Below are positions 18,020 to 28,193 of a DNA stretch of 64,000 nucleotides, piece by piece. Under the pieces are notes generated by a model. That model had not been told where the DNA came from, did not search any database, and was given only the letters and a program-made list of their open reading frames with translations. The translations under genes were made by a program, and so were the position numbers. The stretch comes from Shewanella psychropiezotolerans (GTDB taxonomy: Bacteria > Pseudomonadota > Gammaproteobacteria > Enterobacterales > Shewanellaceae). The DNA is taken from NCBI RefSeq assembly GCF_007197555.1, contig NZ_CP041614.1, forward strand, positions 3,402,001 through 3,466,000, given 5' to 3'. The stretch's first letter is position 1, and each line of letters starts with the position of its first letter.

Positions 18020-19492
18020 ATGGGCATAACAACACCAGAAGCCAAAGCTTGTGATTTTGTATTGTTTGGTACTAAAGGTGATTTAGCACGGCGTAAATTA
18101 CTTCCCTCTTTATATCAGCTAGACAAAGCTGGCCTGCTGAATGTTGATACTAAGGTCATTGGCGTAGCGAAAGATGCCTTTACTCAAGAAGAATTTAAAG
18201 CGTTAGTCGATAAAGCCCTGAAGACCTTCGTGAAAGAGGATCTTTGTGGGGAGACGGTCGAGCGCTTCTTACTACGATGCCATTATATAGGGGCTAACTT
18301 TACTGAGTCTGAAGGTTACAAACCTTTCCATGACATACTCGAGCCCGAGAAAAGGGTGATGGTCAGTTATTTTGCGACGCCACCCGCAATCTTCGGTGAT
18401 ATCTGTCGCTGCCTTAATGAGCAAAACTTGATCTATCCCGACTCTCGTGTCGTATTAGAAAAACCCATAGGTTACGATCTCGAATCTTCTAAAGTCATCA
18501 ACGACAATGTTTCTGCCTTCTTCAATGAAAATCAAATCTATCGTATCGATCACTATCTAGGTAAAGAAACCGTTCAGAATCTTATCGCACTTCGTTTTGC
18601 CAATTCATTGTTTGCCTCGAAATGGGATAACCGTACCATAGACCATGTACAGATCACCGTTGCCGAAGAGGTAGGTATCGAAGGTCGTTGGGGTTACTTC
18701 GATAAGGCGGGACAGATGCGTGACATGATCCAGAATCATCTGTTGCAGGTATTGACACTGGTCGCCATGGATCCTCCTTTAGACTTAGATGCCGACAGTA
18801 TACGTGATGAGAAAGTGAAAGTGCTCAAATCACTTCGTCCTATTAATTCAGATAATATCTATGAGAATACGGTCCGTGGTCAATACGCATCCGGATTCTT
18901 GCAAGGTTCACCGGTTCCCGGATACCTCGAAGAGGAGGGCGCTAATACTCAGTCCAATGCTGAGACGTTTGTTGCCTTAAGGATTGATATCGATAACTGG
19001 CGTTGGGCCGGCGTACCATTCTACCTTCGCAGTGGTAAACGTATGCCAGCCAAGAGTTCTGAAATTGTCGTCTATTTCAAGAACCCGCCTCATAACCTCT
19101 ATCGCTCAAGTTATAGAAACTTGCCGCCAAATAAATTGACGATTCGACTTCAGCCCCATGAAGGTGTCGAAATTCAGATGATGAATAAAGTTCCGGGTCT
19201 TGAGCAAAAGCAACGACTACAGACGACTAAACTCGATTTAAGTTTCTCCGATACCTTTAAAAATGAGCGTATCGCAGATGCCTATGAACGTCTGTTACTC
19301 GAAGCTATGTTGGGTAATCAGGCGTTATTTGTACGTCGTGATGAAGTCGAACAGGCTTGGACTTGGGTCGATGGAATCATTCAAGCTTGGGAAGATAGCA
19401 ACGAGAAGCCAAAACCCTATCCTGCAGGCAGCTGGGGTCCTGTTGCATCCGTTGCTTTGATCGCTAAAGACGGCCGTTCTTGGGATGAGTAA
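18020..19492 (+). CDS. zwf: Glucose-6-phosphate 1-dehydrogenase
   Basis: This 490-residue enzyme oxidises glucose 6-phosphate to 6-phosphogluconolactone with NADP+. Clear motifs are the nucleotide-binding FGTKGDLARRKLLPSLYQL, the active-site RIDHYLGKE (about residue 173) and RSGKRMPAK. GGAG lies ahead of the ATG at 18020. It heads a four-gene Entner-Doudoroff operon with 12 bp to pgl. Confidence 0.96.
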   Translation: MGITTPEAKACDFVLFGTKGDLARRKLLPSLYQLDKAGLLNVDTKVIGVAKDAFTQEEFKALVDKALKTFVKEDLCGETVERFLLRCHYIGANFTESEGYKPFHDILEPEKRVMVSYFATPPAIFGDICRCLNEQNLIYPDSRVVLEKPIGYDLESSKVINDNVSAFFNENQIYRIDHYLGKETVQNLIALRFANSLFASKWDNRTIDHVQITVAEEVGIEGRWGYFDKAGQMRDMIQNHLLQVLTLVAMDPPLDLDADSIRDEKVKVLKSLRPINSDNIYENTVRGQYASGFLQGSPVPGYLEEEGANTQSNAETFVALRIDIDNWRWAGVPFYLRSGKRMPAKSSEIVVYFKNPPHNLYRSSYRNLPPNKLTIRLQPHEGVEIQMMNKVPGLEQKQRLQTTKLDLSFSDTFKNERIADAYERLLLEAMLGNQALFVRRDEVEQAWTWVDGIIQAWEDSNEKPKPYPAGSWGPVASVALIAKDGRSWDE

Positions 19493-19504
19493 GAGGATTT
19501 AGTC

Positions 19505-20203
19505 ATGATTAAAGAAAGTGTGTTCAAATCATTCGATGATAAAACATCATTAGAAAACCAGCTTGCGGAGCGTATTGCTAAGCAACTGCAGGAAGCGGTA
19601 GATACTCGAGGTAAAGCGAGTCTGATTATGTCTGGTGGCTCGACCCCGGTAAAACTCTTTCAACTGCTTAGTCATAAAAATGTTGAATGGAGTGAGGTGT
19701 ATATCACCTTGGCCGACGAGCGTTGGGTCGACAATGACTCCGATGCTTCTAACGAGAAGCTTGTTAGGACTCACCTGTTACAAAATAAGGCCCACACCGC
19801 CAAATTTCGTGGCCTTAAAAATATGTTCTCTTCACCAGAAGAGGGCTGTGCAATGGCCATAGAACAACTGGCTAATTTCCCGAGTCCATTCGATGTCGTC
19901 GTTTTGGGGATGGGTAATGACGGTCATACTTGCTCCTGGTTCCCATGCTCTAAGGAGATAGAAGAAGCGCTATCGACTGAGAAGTTATGCGTGGCGGTCA
20001 ACCCTGGTTCTGCACCTAACCCCAGGTTGTCTCTGTCAAAAACGGCGATCTTGGCCAGTCGTCAAATATACCTACATATCGTCGGTGAGCAGAAGTTATC
20101 TGTTTATCGTCAAGCGCTTGAAAACGAAGACGCTAACAGTATGCCAATCCGAGCCGTATTGGCACAACATAAGACACCAGTCGACGTTTACTGGAGCGCT
20201 TAA
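19505..20203 (+). CDS. pgl: 6-phosphogluconolactonase
   Basis: This 232-residue DevB-type lactonase hydrolyses 6-phosphogluconolactone. Motifs include LIMSGGSTPVKLFQLLS, TLADERWVDNDSDASNE and VVLGMGNDGHTCSWFPCS. It is the second gene of the zwf-pgl-edd-eda operon and ends 9 bp before edd. Confidence 0.94.
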   Translation: MIKESVFKSFDDKTSLENQLAERIAKQLQEAVDTRGKASLIMSGGSTPVKLFQLLSHKNVEWSEVYITLADERWVDNDSDASNEKLVRTHLLQNKAHTAKFRGLKNMFSSPEEGCAMAIEQLANFPSPFDVVVLGMGNDGHTCSWFPCSKEIEEALSTEKLCVAVNPGSAPNPRLSLSKTAILASRQIYLHIVGEQKLSVYRQALENEDANSMPIRAVLAQHKTPVDVYWSA

Positions 20204-20212
20204 GGAGTTATT

Positions 20213-22039
20213 ATGCACGCAGTTGTACAATCTGTAACCGATAGGATTATCGAACGCAGTAAAGTGTCACGGGCTAAATACCTGGCGGCGCTCAATGAAG
20301 CAAAACAAAATGGTGTCCATCGTAGCTCGTTGAGCTGTGGTAACTTAGCCCATGGATTTGCAGCCTGTAAGCCAGATGATAAGCAATCAATTAAAGGCTT
20401 AACTAAGGCTAACATAGGCATAGTTACGTCATTTAATGACATGCTCTCGGCTCACCAGCCCTATGAAACCTACCCGGACCTATTGAAGCAAGCTTGCGCC
20501 GAAGTTGGTAGCGTGGCTCAGGTCGCAGCCGGCGTGCCAGCCATGTGTGACGGTGTGACTCAAGGCCAGCCCGGTATGGAGCTCAGTCTTCTCAGCCGCG
20601 AAGTGATTGCCATGTCTACTGCGATAGGCCTGTCGCATAACATGTTCGATGGTGCCTTGTTACTCGGTATATGTGACAAAATCGTACCTGGCTTATTGAT
20701 CGGCGCGCTCAGTTTCGGTCATCTACCTATGTTATTCGTGCCAGCCGGCCCGATGAAATCGGGTATCCCCAATAAAGAGAAGGCGCGTATTCGGCAGAAG
20801 TTTGCTCAAGGGCTCGTCGATAGAGCGGCGCTGCTTGAAGCTGAATCGGCCTCTTACCACAGTGCCGGTACTTGTACTTTCTATGGCACGGCTAACAGTA
20901 ACCAGTTGATGCTCGAAGTCATGGGACTGCAGCTACCTGGCTCATCGTTTGTTAATCCAGACGACCCATTAAGAGAAGTGTTAAGCAAGACAGCTGCTAA
21001 GCAAGTTTGTCGTCTGACTGAGATGGGCACGCAATACACACCTATCGGTGAGATTGTAAATGAGAAATCCATCGTGAACGGTATAGTTGCGCTACTGGCG
21101 ACAGGCGGTTCGACTAACTTGACCATGCATATTGTTGCCGCGGCTCGTGCTGCCGGCGTCATCATTAACTGGGATGATTTCTCAGAGTTATCAGACGCTG
21201 TGCCACTCGTTGCTCGTGTGTATCCAAATGGTCATGCTGACATCAACCATTTCCACGCCGCCGGCGGTATGGCTTTCTTAATAAAAGAGCTACTCGATGC
21301 CGGGATGCTCCATGAAGATGTCGACACTGTTGCCGGTCATGGACTTCGTCGTTATACCCAAGAGCCTAGATTATTTGATGGTGAAATCAAGTGGGTAGAA
21401 GGTCAAGTCACCAGTCTGGACACAGAGGTATTGACTTCGGTCGATCAACCTTTCCAGGCCAACGGTGGTTTGAAGCTACTCAAAGGTAATTTGGGCCGAG
21501 CTGTTATCAAGGTGTCTGCTGTATCTGAGCAACATAGAGTTGTCGAGGCGCCGGCCGTTGTTATCGATGATCAAAATAAGCTCGAAGCCATCTTTAAAGC
21601 AGGCGATCTTGACAAAGACTGTGTTGTTGTCGTTAAGGGCCAGGGCCCTAAGGCTGTCGGTATGCCTGAGTTACATAAGCTCACTCCAATACTTGGCACA
21701 CTTCAAGACCGTGGCTTTAAGGTCGCTCTGTTGACCGATGGTCGTATGTCCGGTGCCTCAGGGAAAGTCCCAGCAGCCATTCATCTTACGCCAGAAGCGC
21801 TCGATGGTGGCTTGATTGCCAAGGTGCAATCCGGTGACATGATCCGTGTCGATGCGTTAACTGGCGAGCTCATTCTATTAGTCACTGACGCCGAGTTAGC
21901 GACGCGCGTGGCGGAAAAAGTGGAGCTTCGTAAAACGAATTACGGTATGGGCCGAGAATTATTCGGTGCATTAAGATCAAATTTAAGTAGTCCTGAAACG
22001 GGTGCTCGCTGCACCAGTGCCATCGATGAAATCTATTAA
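20213..22039 (+). CDS. edd: 6-phosphogluconate dehydratase
   Basis: This 608-residue IlvD/Edd-family iron-sulfur dehydratase forms 2-keto-3-deoxy-6-phosphogluconate. It shows [48 protein letters not shown] and [19 protein letters not shown]. The cysteines in MCDG, ICDK and GTCTFYGT provide the cluster ligands of the family. It is the third gene of the operon. Confidence 0.96.
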   Translation: MHAVVQSVTDRIIERSKVSRAKYLAALNEAKQNGVHRSSLSCGNLAHGFAACKPDDKQSIKGLTKANIGIVTSFNDMLSAHQPYETYPDLLKQACAEVGSVAQVAAGVPAMCDGVTQGQPGMELSLLSREVIAMSTAIGLSHNMFDGALLLGICDKIVPGLLIGALSFGHLPMLFVPAGPMKSGIPNKEKARIRQKFAQGLVDRAALLEAESASYHSAGTCTFYGTANSNQLMLEVMGLQLPGSSFVNPDDPLREVLSKTAAKQVCRLTEMGTQYTPIGEIVNEKSIVNGIVALLATGGSTNLTMHIVAAARAAGVIINWDDFSELSDAVPLVARVYPNGHADINHFHAAGGMAFLIKELLDAGMLHEDVDTVAGHGLRRYTQEPRLFDGEIKWVEGQVTSLDTEVLTSVDQPFQANGGLKLLKGNLGRAVIKVSAVSEQHRVVEAPAVVIDDQNKLEAIFKAGDLDKDCVVVVKGQGPKAVGMPELHKLTPILGTLQDRGFKVALLTDGRMSGASGKVPAAIHLTPEALDGGLIAKVQSGDMIRVDALTGELILLVTDAELATRVAEKVELRKTNYGMGRELFGALRSNLSSPETGARCTSAIDEIY

Positions 22040-22053
22040 AGGAAGAGTAAAGA

Positions 22054-22695
22054 ATGCCTGAGAATAACTGGTCATTACAACCACAAGATATTTTTAAACG
22101 CAGCCCTATTGTTCCTGTCATGGTGATCAATAAGATAGAAGATGCAGTTCCCTTGGCTAAGGCGCTCGTTGCCGGTGGGATCAGTGTGCTGGAAGTGACC
22201 TTACGTACGCCTTGTGCGCTAGAAGCTATCACAAAAATTGCTAAAGAAGTTCCTGATGCACTTGTCGGTGCGGGCACTATCTTAAATGAAGAACAACTAC
22301 AGCAAGCTGTCGATGCCGGTGCCCAATTTGTTATCACACCCGGTGCGACACCTAGCTTACTTAAAGCGGCAATGGCGGGGAGTATCCCTTTAATACCGGG
22401 CGTTGCCAGTATTTCTGAAGTGATGGTGGGTATGTCACTTGGTTATACCAATTTCAAGTTTTTCCCAGCCGAAGCATCGGGCGGAGTCAATGCCCTCAAG
22501 GCCTTCTCTGGTCCACTTGCAGATATTCGTTTCTGCCCGACAGGTGGGATCACACCGAGCAGTTACCGTGATTACCTAGCGCTTAAGAATGTTGATTGTA
22601 TCGGTGGCAGCTGGATAGCACCGACGGATGCGATGGAGCAGGGGGATTGGGCTCGTATTACCGAACTCTGTAAAGAAGCCATTAGCGGTATATAA
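22054..22695 (+). CDS. eda: KDPG aldolase
   Basis: This 213-residue class I aldolase cleaves 2-keto-3-deoxy-6-phosphogluconate to pyruvate and glyceraldehyde 3-phosphate. The Schiff-base lysine is in [12 protein letters not shown], and the general base Glu is in [15 protein letters not shown] precedes the ATG. It ends the operon, and a strong terminator follows about 90 bp downstream. Confidence 0.96.
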   Translation: MPENNWSLQPQDIFKRSPIVPVMVINKIEDAVPLAKALVAGGISVLEVTLRTPCALEAITKIAKEVPDALVGAGTILNEEQLQQAVDAGAQFVITPGATPSLLKAAMAGSIPLIPGVASISEVMVGMSLGYTNFKFFPAEASGGVNALKAFSGPLADIRFCPTGGITPSSYRDYLALKNVDCIGGSWIAPTDAMEQGDWARITELCKEAISGI

Positions 22696-22781
22696 AGCCT
22701 AGCTAGATAATAAGCCACTAATGGGTGGCTTATAGCAGGAATAAGGTAAAGACTCATTCCTGGAGTGTGATTTAATGATGT

Positions 22782-22809
22782 AAGGCTGCCTAATTGGCAG
22801 CCTTTTTTT
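22782..22809 (+). terminator. Rho-independent terminator of the Entner-Doudoroff operon
   Basis: A 9-bp stem AAGGCTGCC / GGCAGCCTT with a 5-base loop is followed by a run of T. Confidence 0.92.
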
Positions 22810-22882
22810 ATGCTTAAAGCTAATGAAACAGGCAAATTGTTCTGCTTCACAAATTAAAAGAAAAGAGGGCACATCTATATAC

Positions 22883-22927
22883 TTTGATGGTCAAACTATA
22901 TTAAAATTATTATGTTTGATAATCAAA
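22883..22927. promoter_or_regulatory. Paired TTTGA-N3-TCAAA palindromes before dmeF
   Basis: TTTGATGGTCAAA at 22883-22895 and TTTGATAATCAAA at 22915-22927 are two near-identical operators whose centres are 32 bp apart, about three helical turns. They resemble operators bound by MarR-family dimers, and a MarR gene lies two genes downstream. Otherwise the gap between eda and dmeF holds only the terminator. Confidence 0.5.
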
Positions 22928-23048
22928 GTAACTAGCCGGACACTCGATCTGTACAAGTTAACACCAGAACGGTTGTTGCATGCTGGATGAGTCGTTTGCT
23001 ATCGACCCGGTTATTTACATTTAATTTTCCATCTGGTTAAGGTTTAAG

Positions 23049-24020
23049 ATGAATAAAATAAGTCATGCTTCAGAAAAATGGCAACACACACACAACTTTG
23101 CTTCGGTCAGTGATGCCGGAGAGCGTAATACCCGATATGTGCTCTACTTGACAGTTGTGACCATGATCGTCGAAATCGCCGCAGGAACCGTTTATGGTTC
23201 GATGGCATTACTGGCCGATGGCTGGCATATGGGCACCCATGCAGCCGCATTCATGATCACGCTTTTTGCTTATCATTACGCAAGAAAACATGCTAATAAC
23301 CCAGCATTTTCCTTTGGCACGGGAAAAGTCAGTGTGTTAGGTGGATTTACCAGCGCCATTGCTTTAGGGCTAGTGGCGATCATCATGTTGGTTGAATCTG
23401 TCATGCGGGTTTTCAGTCCACATCAGATTCATTTTAACGAAGCTATCATGGTGGCCATTATTGGGCTTACCGTGAATGTGATCAGTGTTTTCTTATTAAA
23501 GGACCATCATACACATGATCATGGGCATGCCCATTCCCATAGTCACAGCGCAGAGGATGCCCATGAACATACTCAGACGCATGACCATAATTTAAAGGCC
23601 GCGTATTTTCATGTGCTGGCGGATGCATTGACGTCGATACTCGCCATCGGCGCCCTATTACTGGGTAAATTTTATGGATTAAACTGGCTTGATCCTATCA
23701 TGGGGATTGTCGGCTCGATTATCATCACCAGGTGGGCCTGGCAGTTATTAAAACAAACGGCGCCGATACTCTTAGATGCGAGTATTGAAACTGACTATAA
23801 ACAGGAGATAGTCCTGGCTATCGAGTCTGATACTCAAGATAAAATTTCGGATATCCATGTATGGCGAATAAGCGCCGATCACTATGCTGCAGAAATTGCC
23901 ATAGTAACAACAGCGCCCAAAGATATCGCTTTTTACAAAGGTAAATTGAGTCAGTTTACCCGTCTTAATCATTTGACCATTGAAGTTAATACCTCACATC
24001 AGGCAAAATGTAGCGGGTAA
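23049..24020 (+). CDS. dmeF: CDF-family metal efflux protein (DmeF-like)
   Basis: This 323-residue inner-membrane cation diffusion facilitator has about six membrane segments. The metal site residues appear as LLADGWHMGTHA in the second helix and FHVLADALTSI in the fifth. A His-rich cytoplasmic loop (DHHTHDHGHAHSHSHS) lies between helices four and five. DmeF proteins export cobalt and nickel by proton exchange. It is followed by a MarR regulator gene, with paired palindromes in front. Zinc specificity cannot be excluded. Confidence 0.85.
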   Translation: MNKISHASEKWQHTHNFASVSDAGERNTRYVLYLTVVTMIVEIAAGTVYGSMALLADGWHMGTHAAAFMITLFAYHYARKHANNPAFSFGTGKVSVLGGFTSAIALGLVAIIMLVESVMRVFSPHQIHFNEAIMVAIIGLTVNVISVFLLKDHHTHDHGHAHSHSHSAEDAHEHTQTHDHNLKAAYFHVLADALTSILAIGALLLGKFYGLNWLDPIMGIVGSIIITRWAWQLLKQTAPILLDASIETDYKQEIVLAIESDTQDKISDIHVWRISADHYAAEIAIVTTAPKDIAFYKGKLSQFTRLNHLTIEVNTSHQAKCSG

Positions 24021-24090
24021 AGTTAATATGTGCTTATGGCTGTTTGCCATAAGCACATACATCTCGCAGCGATCATATTAAGAGAAGCAA

Positions 24091-24510
24091 ATGAAGTCTA
24101 CTGAAGATCAGTTAAATCATGTCATGGTTGAATTTTATGAGAAACTTTCTTCATGGGAGCAAGCCGTGGTGAAAGATAATGGCTACAGTCTGCCACAGAT
24201 CCACACGGTAGAGATCTTAGGTGGACATGGTCCTATGAGGATGAAGGAACTGGCAGAGAAAATAGGGGTAACCACAGGTACACTGACGGTACAAATAGAT
24301 AAGATGGTTAAATCTGATCTGGTGACTCGTATGCCCCACGAGTCAGATAGACGCTCGATTTTAGTTGCACTCACCCAAAAAGGACAAGCGCTGTATCGAG
24401 AGCATGATGCTTTACATCTGCAACTTACGGGAGAGCTTACGGCTGAATTTTCTGATGCAGAGAGAGTACAGTTGCTGAGCTTTATGAAACGTATCAATGC
24501 CGAATTTTAG
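24091..24510 (+). CDS. MarR-family transcriptional regulator
   Basis: This 139-residue winged-helix protein has MRMKELAEKIGVTTGTLTVQIDKMVKSDLVTRMPHESDRRSILVALTQKG, the MarR recognition helix and wing with the DxR(R) motif. It follows dmeF by 70 bp and probably belongs to the same unit, acting on the palindromes at 22883-22927. Its ligand is unknown; a metal or oxidant is likely given the neighbour. It is the last intact gene before the insertion-sequence-rich island. Confidence 0.8.
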   Translation: MKSTEDQLNHVMVEFYEKLSSWEQAVVKDNGYSLPQIHTVEILGGHGPMRMKELAEKIGVTTGTLTVQIDKMVKSDLVTRMPHESDRRSILVALTQKGQALYREHDALHLQLTGELTAEFSDAERVQLLSFMKRINAEF

Positions 24511-24530
24511 TTCTGTGTCCCTTACTAGAT

Positions 24531-25380
24531 GGCGTTGTTGCAAAAACAGATTATAGTGGTGAATATACTCGTTTACTTCCTAGAGTAGTTACACCATGAG
24601 CAACCCTGAATTTAAATGAAAACATTTTGCTGCTGAGTGCTCCTTTGGTCTGTTGGTTGGCATGGCTCCACTCCAATGAGTTATGCCAACCTCAGTGACA
24701 TGTTATCAGAGCGAGGAATATCCGTGCATCGCACGACACTCTATCGCTGGTTCATCGAATATAGCCCAGCACTATGTAGAAGCCCTGTCGGTATCTGTTT
24801 ATCCAAAAGACTCATCAAGGCAACTTGATGAATCCTACGCCAAAGTGAAAGGCCAATGGTTTTACCTGTACCGCGCCATTAATAAGCAAGGTGAAACCTT
24901 GGATTTTTACTTTTCCAAAAACGAAAGAAACACGCTGCTTATCGGTTTCTTAAACGTTGCTTGAAGCTTTACACACTTGATAAGCAACTTAACACGCTAA
25001 ATACAGACAAACATTCCTCTTATGCTAATGCCATTGAACGACTAAAAAAGGAGGAAGGTTTACGAGGTGATGTTAAGCAACGGTAAGTAAAGTCACTCAA
25101 TAATGGTATTGAATCAGATCATGCTCCTATAAAAAAGCTAATAGGCGTACAGGTGGCTTTGAAGTGCACAATCGCGCTTGGTCAAGCATTCAAGATTTTG
25201 AGTCATTACGAATGCTAAATAAAGGCCTGTTTGATTTTTTGCTGCGAGGTGACAAATTATTCCGTGGTGCGGGAGAGATCCGATTTTATGAATAGGTTAT
25301 TCAATGTTGAGGTTATTTACACATCGTTAGCCGGAAATAACAGGTGAAATCGGCCTCCTAATCTTATTTGCAACACCCCC
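24531..25380 (+). mobile_element. Decayed IS6-family element
   Basis: The ends GGCGTTGTTGCAAA at 24531-24544 and TTTGCAACACC at 25367-25377 are inverted and of IS6/IS26 type. Between them an IS6 transposase can be followed through several frames: SYANLSDMLSERGISVHRTTLYRWF, LDESYAKVKGQWFYLYRAINKQGETLDFYFS, NTDKHSSYANAIERL, NNGIESDHAPIKKL and SLRMLNKGLFDFLLRGD. Multiple frameshifts and stops make it inactive. It marks the left edge of the isonitrile/PKS island. Confidence 0.85.
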
Positions 25381-25501
25381 GGTTAAAGCATCTTTCGCTG
25401 CATAAGTTGTGCGGTAAGTTCACCACACTCCTGCTCATGGACTTCATATCCAACAATTTTACGGCTGTAAATATCTTCAAACATATACAGATAATAAAAC
25501 T
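25381..25501 (-). mobile_element. IS3-family transposase fragment
   Basis: On the minus strand this reads FYYLYMFEDIYSRKIVGYEVHEQE followed by CGELTAQLMQRKML, a piece of the IS3 OrfB integrase core. It is cut off by the IS6 end on one side and by a small palindrome-ended element on the other. Confidence 0.75.
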
Positions 25502-25629
25502 GGCATGGTTCAAAAATAGTAGTTTTGAGTGAACACTTTATGAAAGTAAAAAATGGTTGTAGCTATGACTCAGTCTAGGTTTTTACCATTTATTGAATTG
25601 AAAACTGTTCACTTTATCTGAACCATGCC
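25502..25629. repeat. 128-bp MITE-like element
   Basis: Perfect 11-bp terminal inverted repeats GGCATGGTTCA / TGAACCATGCC enclose 106 bp without coding capacity. Subterminal GTGAACA and CTGTTCAC motifs also face each other. It lies just after the isonitrile synthase stop codon and interrupts an IS3 fragment. The parental transposase is not in this window. Confidence 0.6.
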
Positions 25630-25642
25630 GATTTAAGGACGT

Positions 25643-26704
25643 TTACCTTACAACAGAGCCAGTTGTGCTCTGAGATCTAGAATACGGTGTTTGTGGGTCG
25701 GTGACGGAGGAAGGAGGGGTCTCAAAATGACTGGGGTGCCCGTTGTCGTAGACCAATATGAATGAACGCTTTACGGCCTCCGCTTTAGGCATCAGACGGA
25801 ATTGACCTTTTTCTTTTACCAGCACAGCATGCCAGGGTGTGGTCCATTGATCGTCTTTTGAAATCAGGTAAATCCCGATTTTCTCTGACACCAACTCCTG
25901 TGGATGAATAGAAAGACGCAGTGCAAATGGTAGGTGTTTTTGGAGTAACCGACTCCATGCATTACTTCTCTGAATTACCCGATAGGCGGTGAGTCGAGCC
26001 ATTTTATGTAAGGCGGTCCGGCTGAGATGGGACAACTTGTCGATGCCAGAAAAATCTTCCAGCATGAACCGTGTTATCCCAAGATACATGGTGGAGGCTT
26101 GTCTTTCTTCTTTGATATGCTTTCTCAAGGACTGGAGTGTTTCCCCAAACTCGATCATCATCTCTTCCCGCAAGGAATCATAGGCGCCGATTTTGGTGAA
26201 TACATCTTCGAGGTTGAAGAAATCAAAATAGTCCGGGTAATGGTGCATGGCATAGCGGCGGAGTTCGTGGACATAGTCGGACACATGTTCATCTTTGACA
26301 TGAATAATATCTGCGAACACACGGCCATCCGAACAAATGATGACTTTTGCGCCTGGCGCGTAGATGTTCTCAATCTCCTGACACAGGCCGACCAGATTTT
26401 CGAGTGCCAAAAACTCACCTTTGTCCGGTAGATGACTCATCGTCTTATTACGATTAGGTGATTTGGCCGGAAAAGCGGGCAATACCATCACAATCGGCTG
26501 CTGGTTATCGACAAAGGTCTGGACTTTCTCAAGATGGGGCGCAATTTGCGCTTCAAATTTCACGGGTTCCTGATTGGGTAGTAAACGTCGCTGCTCTAAA
26601 ATCAGGCGTAAGATACGGTGTGCAATATGCGCTGTGGATTCATTCACTGTTTCTTTACTGGCACTGTCACTTTTTGGTGCGTGTTTCATTGCTGTCTTAT
26701 TCAT
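25643..26704 (-). CDS. isnA: Isonitrile synthase, PvcA/IsnA (DIT1_PvcA) family
   Basis: This 353-residue protein matches the DIT1/PvcA family, which turns the amine of tyrosine or tryptophan into an isonitrile using ribulose 5-phosphate. The family core is visible: VMVLPAFPAKSPNRNKTMSHLPDKGE, EIENIYAPGAKVIICSDGRVFADII and DDQWTTPWHAVLV. It is the third gene of an overlapping operon; its ATG overlaps the stop of the monooxygenase gene by 8 bp. The amino-acid substrate cannot be read from the sequence. A MITE-like element and insertion-sequence debris follow immediately. Confidence 0.88.
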   Translation of the reverse strand: MNKTAMKHAPKSDSASKETVNESTAHIAHRILRLILEQRRLLPNQEPVKFEAQIAPHLEKVQTFVDNQQPIVMVLPAFPAKSPNRNKTMSHLPDKGEFLALENLVGLCQEIENIYAPGAKVIICSDGRVFADIIHVKDEHVSDYVHELRRYAMHHYPDYFDFFNLEDVFTKIGAYDSLREEMMIEFGETLQSLRKHIKEERQASTMYLGITRFMLEDFSGIDKLSHLSRTALHKMARLTAYRVIQRSNAWSRLLQKHLPFALRLSIHPQELVSEKIGIYLISKDDQWTTPWHAVLVKEKGQFRLMPKAEAVKRSFILVYDNGHPSHFETPPSSVTDPQTPYSRSQSTTGSVVR

Positions 26705-28193
26705 GATTTTGTCCTGTGATACTGGTAGCTTTGGCTGATACGGGGTGAAATGTAGTGGATAGCATTTGATGGATTAGTTGCTGTGCTTGCCCACTGGGAA
26801 CAAGTGCATGGATATAGGCATCCGGTCGAACGAGAATCGACTGGTCACGATAATAAATTTGTGTTGACCATAACTCAGCACCGGAATTTTCGGCGATCCG
26901 AAGCACTTTCACGTAAGGCGGGACCGTTAATTCAGTTTCATCATCACCAAAGATAAGCAGGGTGAATTTGCTGTAATCCAGAAGTGTATAGAGGCGGGTA
27001 GTGTGATGCCCTTGGTAAATTTCAAAGTCATAAATCCGGGTACCGTTCAGGCCTGCTTCTCCATAACGAACCCCCATACCGGTGATATTACCAGCTCGTT
27101 TTTCAATAATTTTGACGTAGTCCTGGGCATGGGTACCGGTTTCCGAGTATTTGGTGGAACGCACCAGTTCCCCTGAGCTTTCAATTACGCTCATTGCGAC
27201 AGGCTGGCGCTCATCCTCATAGCTTTGTAACAGGCTGAGGGGGGCGCCATGTTGAATCACCATGTTGAGTTTCCACATCAGATTGAAAGCATCAGCAAGC
27301 CCGGTATTCATGCCTTGGCCCCCATTCACAGAATGGATATGGCAGGCATCGCCGGCAAGGAAAACACTATTCTGGATGAAGAACTGCTCTGCCACCGATT
27401 CTTTGACCGAGAACTGGGAGTACCAAACCATGTCCTTAAAGCGCAAGGTATGTGGATGCATGGCACGATTAATTTTCTCGATCGCTTCTTCCATGGTGAA
27501 ATTATTGGTATCCATCCGGACATAGAAACGGTCAATATTACCTTCCCTGGGGATCCAGGCCACATCGGAGGTTTCTGCCTGAAATACAATGATTTCTGGG
27601 ACTTTTTCAAAGTCTGTCTCTAAGACGCCATCCAAGACGGCCCACACAATTTGTGGCCGAACAATTTCAAAGGGGACCGCAAAGCGTTGACGGACATACG
27701 ATTGTGAGCCATCGGCGCCGATGATGTAGCTTGAGGTGATCACATCGCCATTAGTGAGAGTGGTTTTGCAGCCATGCTCTTTCAGTTCAATGGCTTCAAC
27801 AGCGGTTTGGCGAAGCACTCCGGCGTTGGCCTGAGTGAGGCGTTTGTCCAGCAATTGTTCGACGAAAGATTGTCCCAGCATCAGGAAATGTTTGTGGAAA
27901 CAGCCCTCAAGTACATCCCACCAGGCAGTTTGGCGTGAAACAAAGGCGCCATTTGCCCAGACTGAACTGGTATTGCAGGGTTTGCCTTGCGGGTAGAGCT
28001 CATCAAATGCATTGATCACTTCCATCAACTGAAGGGTTCGGGCATTGAGTGCATCAGCACGACCCACTTGCAAGGGTTCTGCGGACTTGTCGAGAACCAG
28101 AGTATTTAAACCGCATTGCTGACCTAGATAAGCCAACAGTAACCCGACGGGACCGGCACCGATGATTAAAATATCTGTGGTTTTATGATTCAT
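26697..28193 (-). CDS. FAD-dependent aromatic monooxygenase (PHBH class)
   Basis: This 498-residue group A flavin monooxygenase shows the FAD dinucleotide motif ILIIGAGPVGLLLAYLG, the DG motif IGADGSQSYVR (about residue 150) and the GD motif VFLAGDACHIHSVNGGQGMNTGLADAFNL, with a thioredoxin-like C-terminal domain as in the phenol hydroxylase/PheA-TfdB subfamily. It probably hydroxylates an aromatic ring or an oxidised isonitrile intermediate. Its start overlaps the stop of the upstream oxygenase gene as ATGA, so translation is coupled. Classical pvc clusters use a different flavoprotein type (PvcC), so this enzyme is unusual here. Confidence 0.85.
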   Translation of the reverse strand: MNHKTTDILIIGAGPVGLLLAYLGQQCGLNTLVLDKSAEPLQVGRADALNARTLQLMEVINAFDELYPQGKPCNTSSVWANGAFVSRQTAWWDVLEGCFHKHFLMLGQSFVEQLLDKRLTQANAGVLRQTAVEAIELKEHGCKTTLTNGDVITSSYIIGADGSQSYVRQRFAVPFEIVRPQIVWAVLDGVLETDFEKVPEIIVFQAETSDVAWIPREGNIDRFYVRMDTNNFTMEEAIEKINRAMHPHTLRFKDMVWYSQFSVKESVAEQFFIQNSVFLAGDACHIHSVNGGQGMNTGLADAFNLMWKLNMVIQHGAPLSLLQSYEDERQPVAMSVIESSGELVRSTKYSETGTHAQDYVKIIEKRAGNITGMGVRYGEAGLNGTRIYDFEIYQGHHTTRLYTLLDYSKFTLLIFGDDETELTVPPYVKVLRIAENSGAELWSTQIYYRDQSILVRPDAYIHALVPSGQAQQLIHQMLSTTFHPVSAKATSITGQNHE

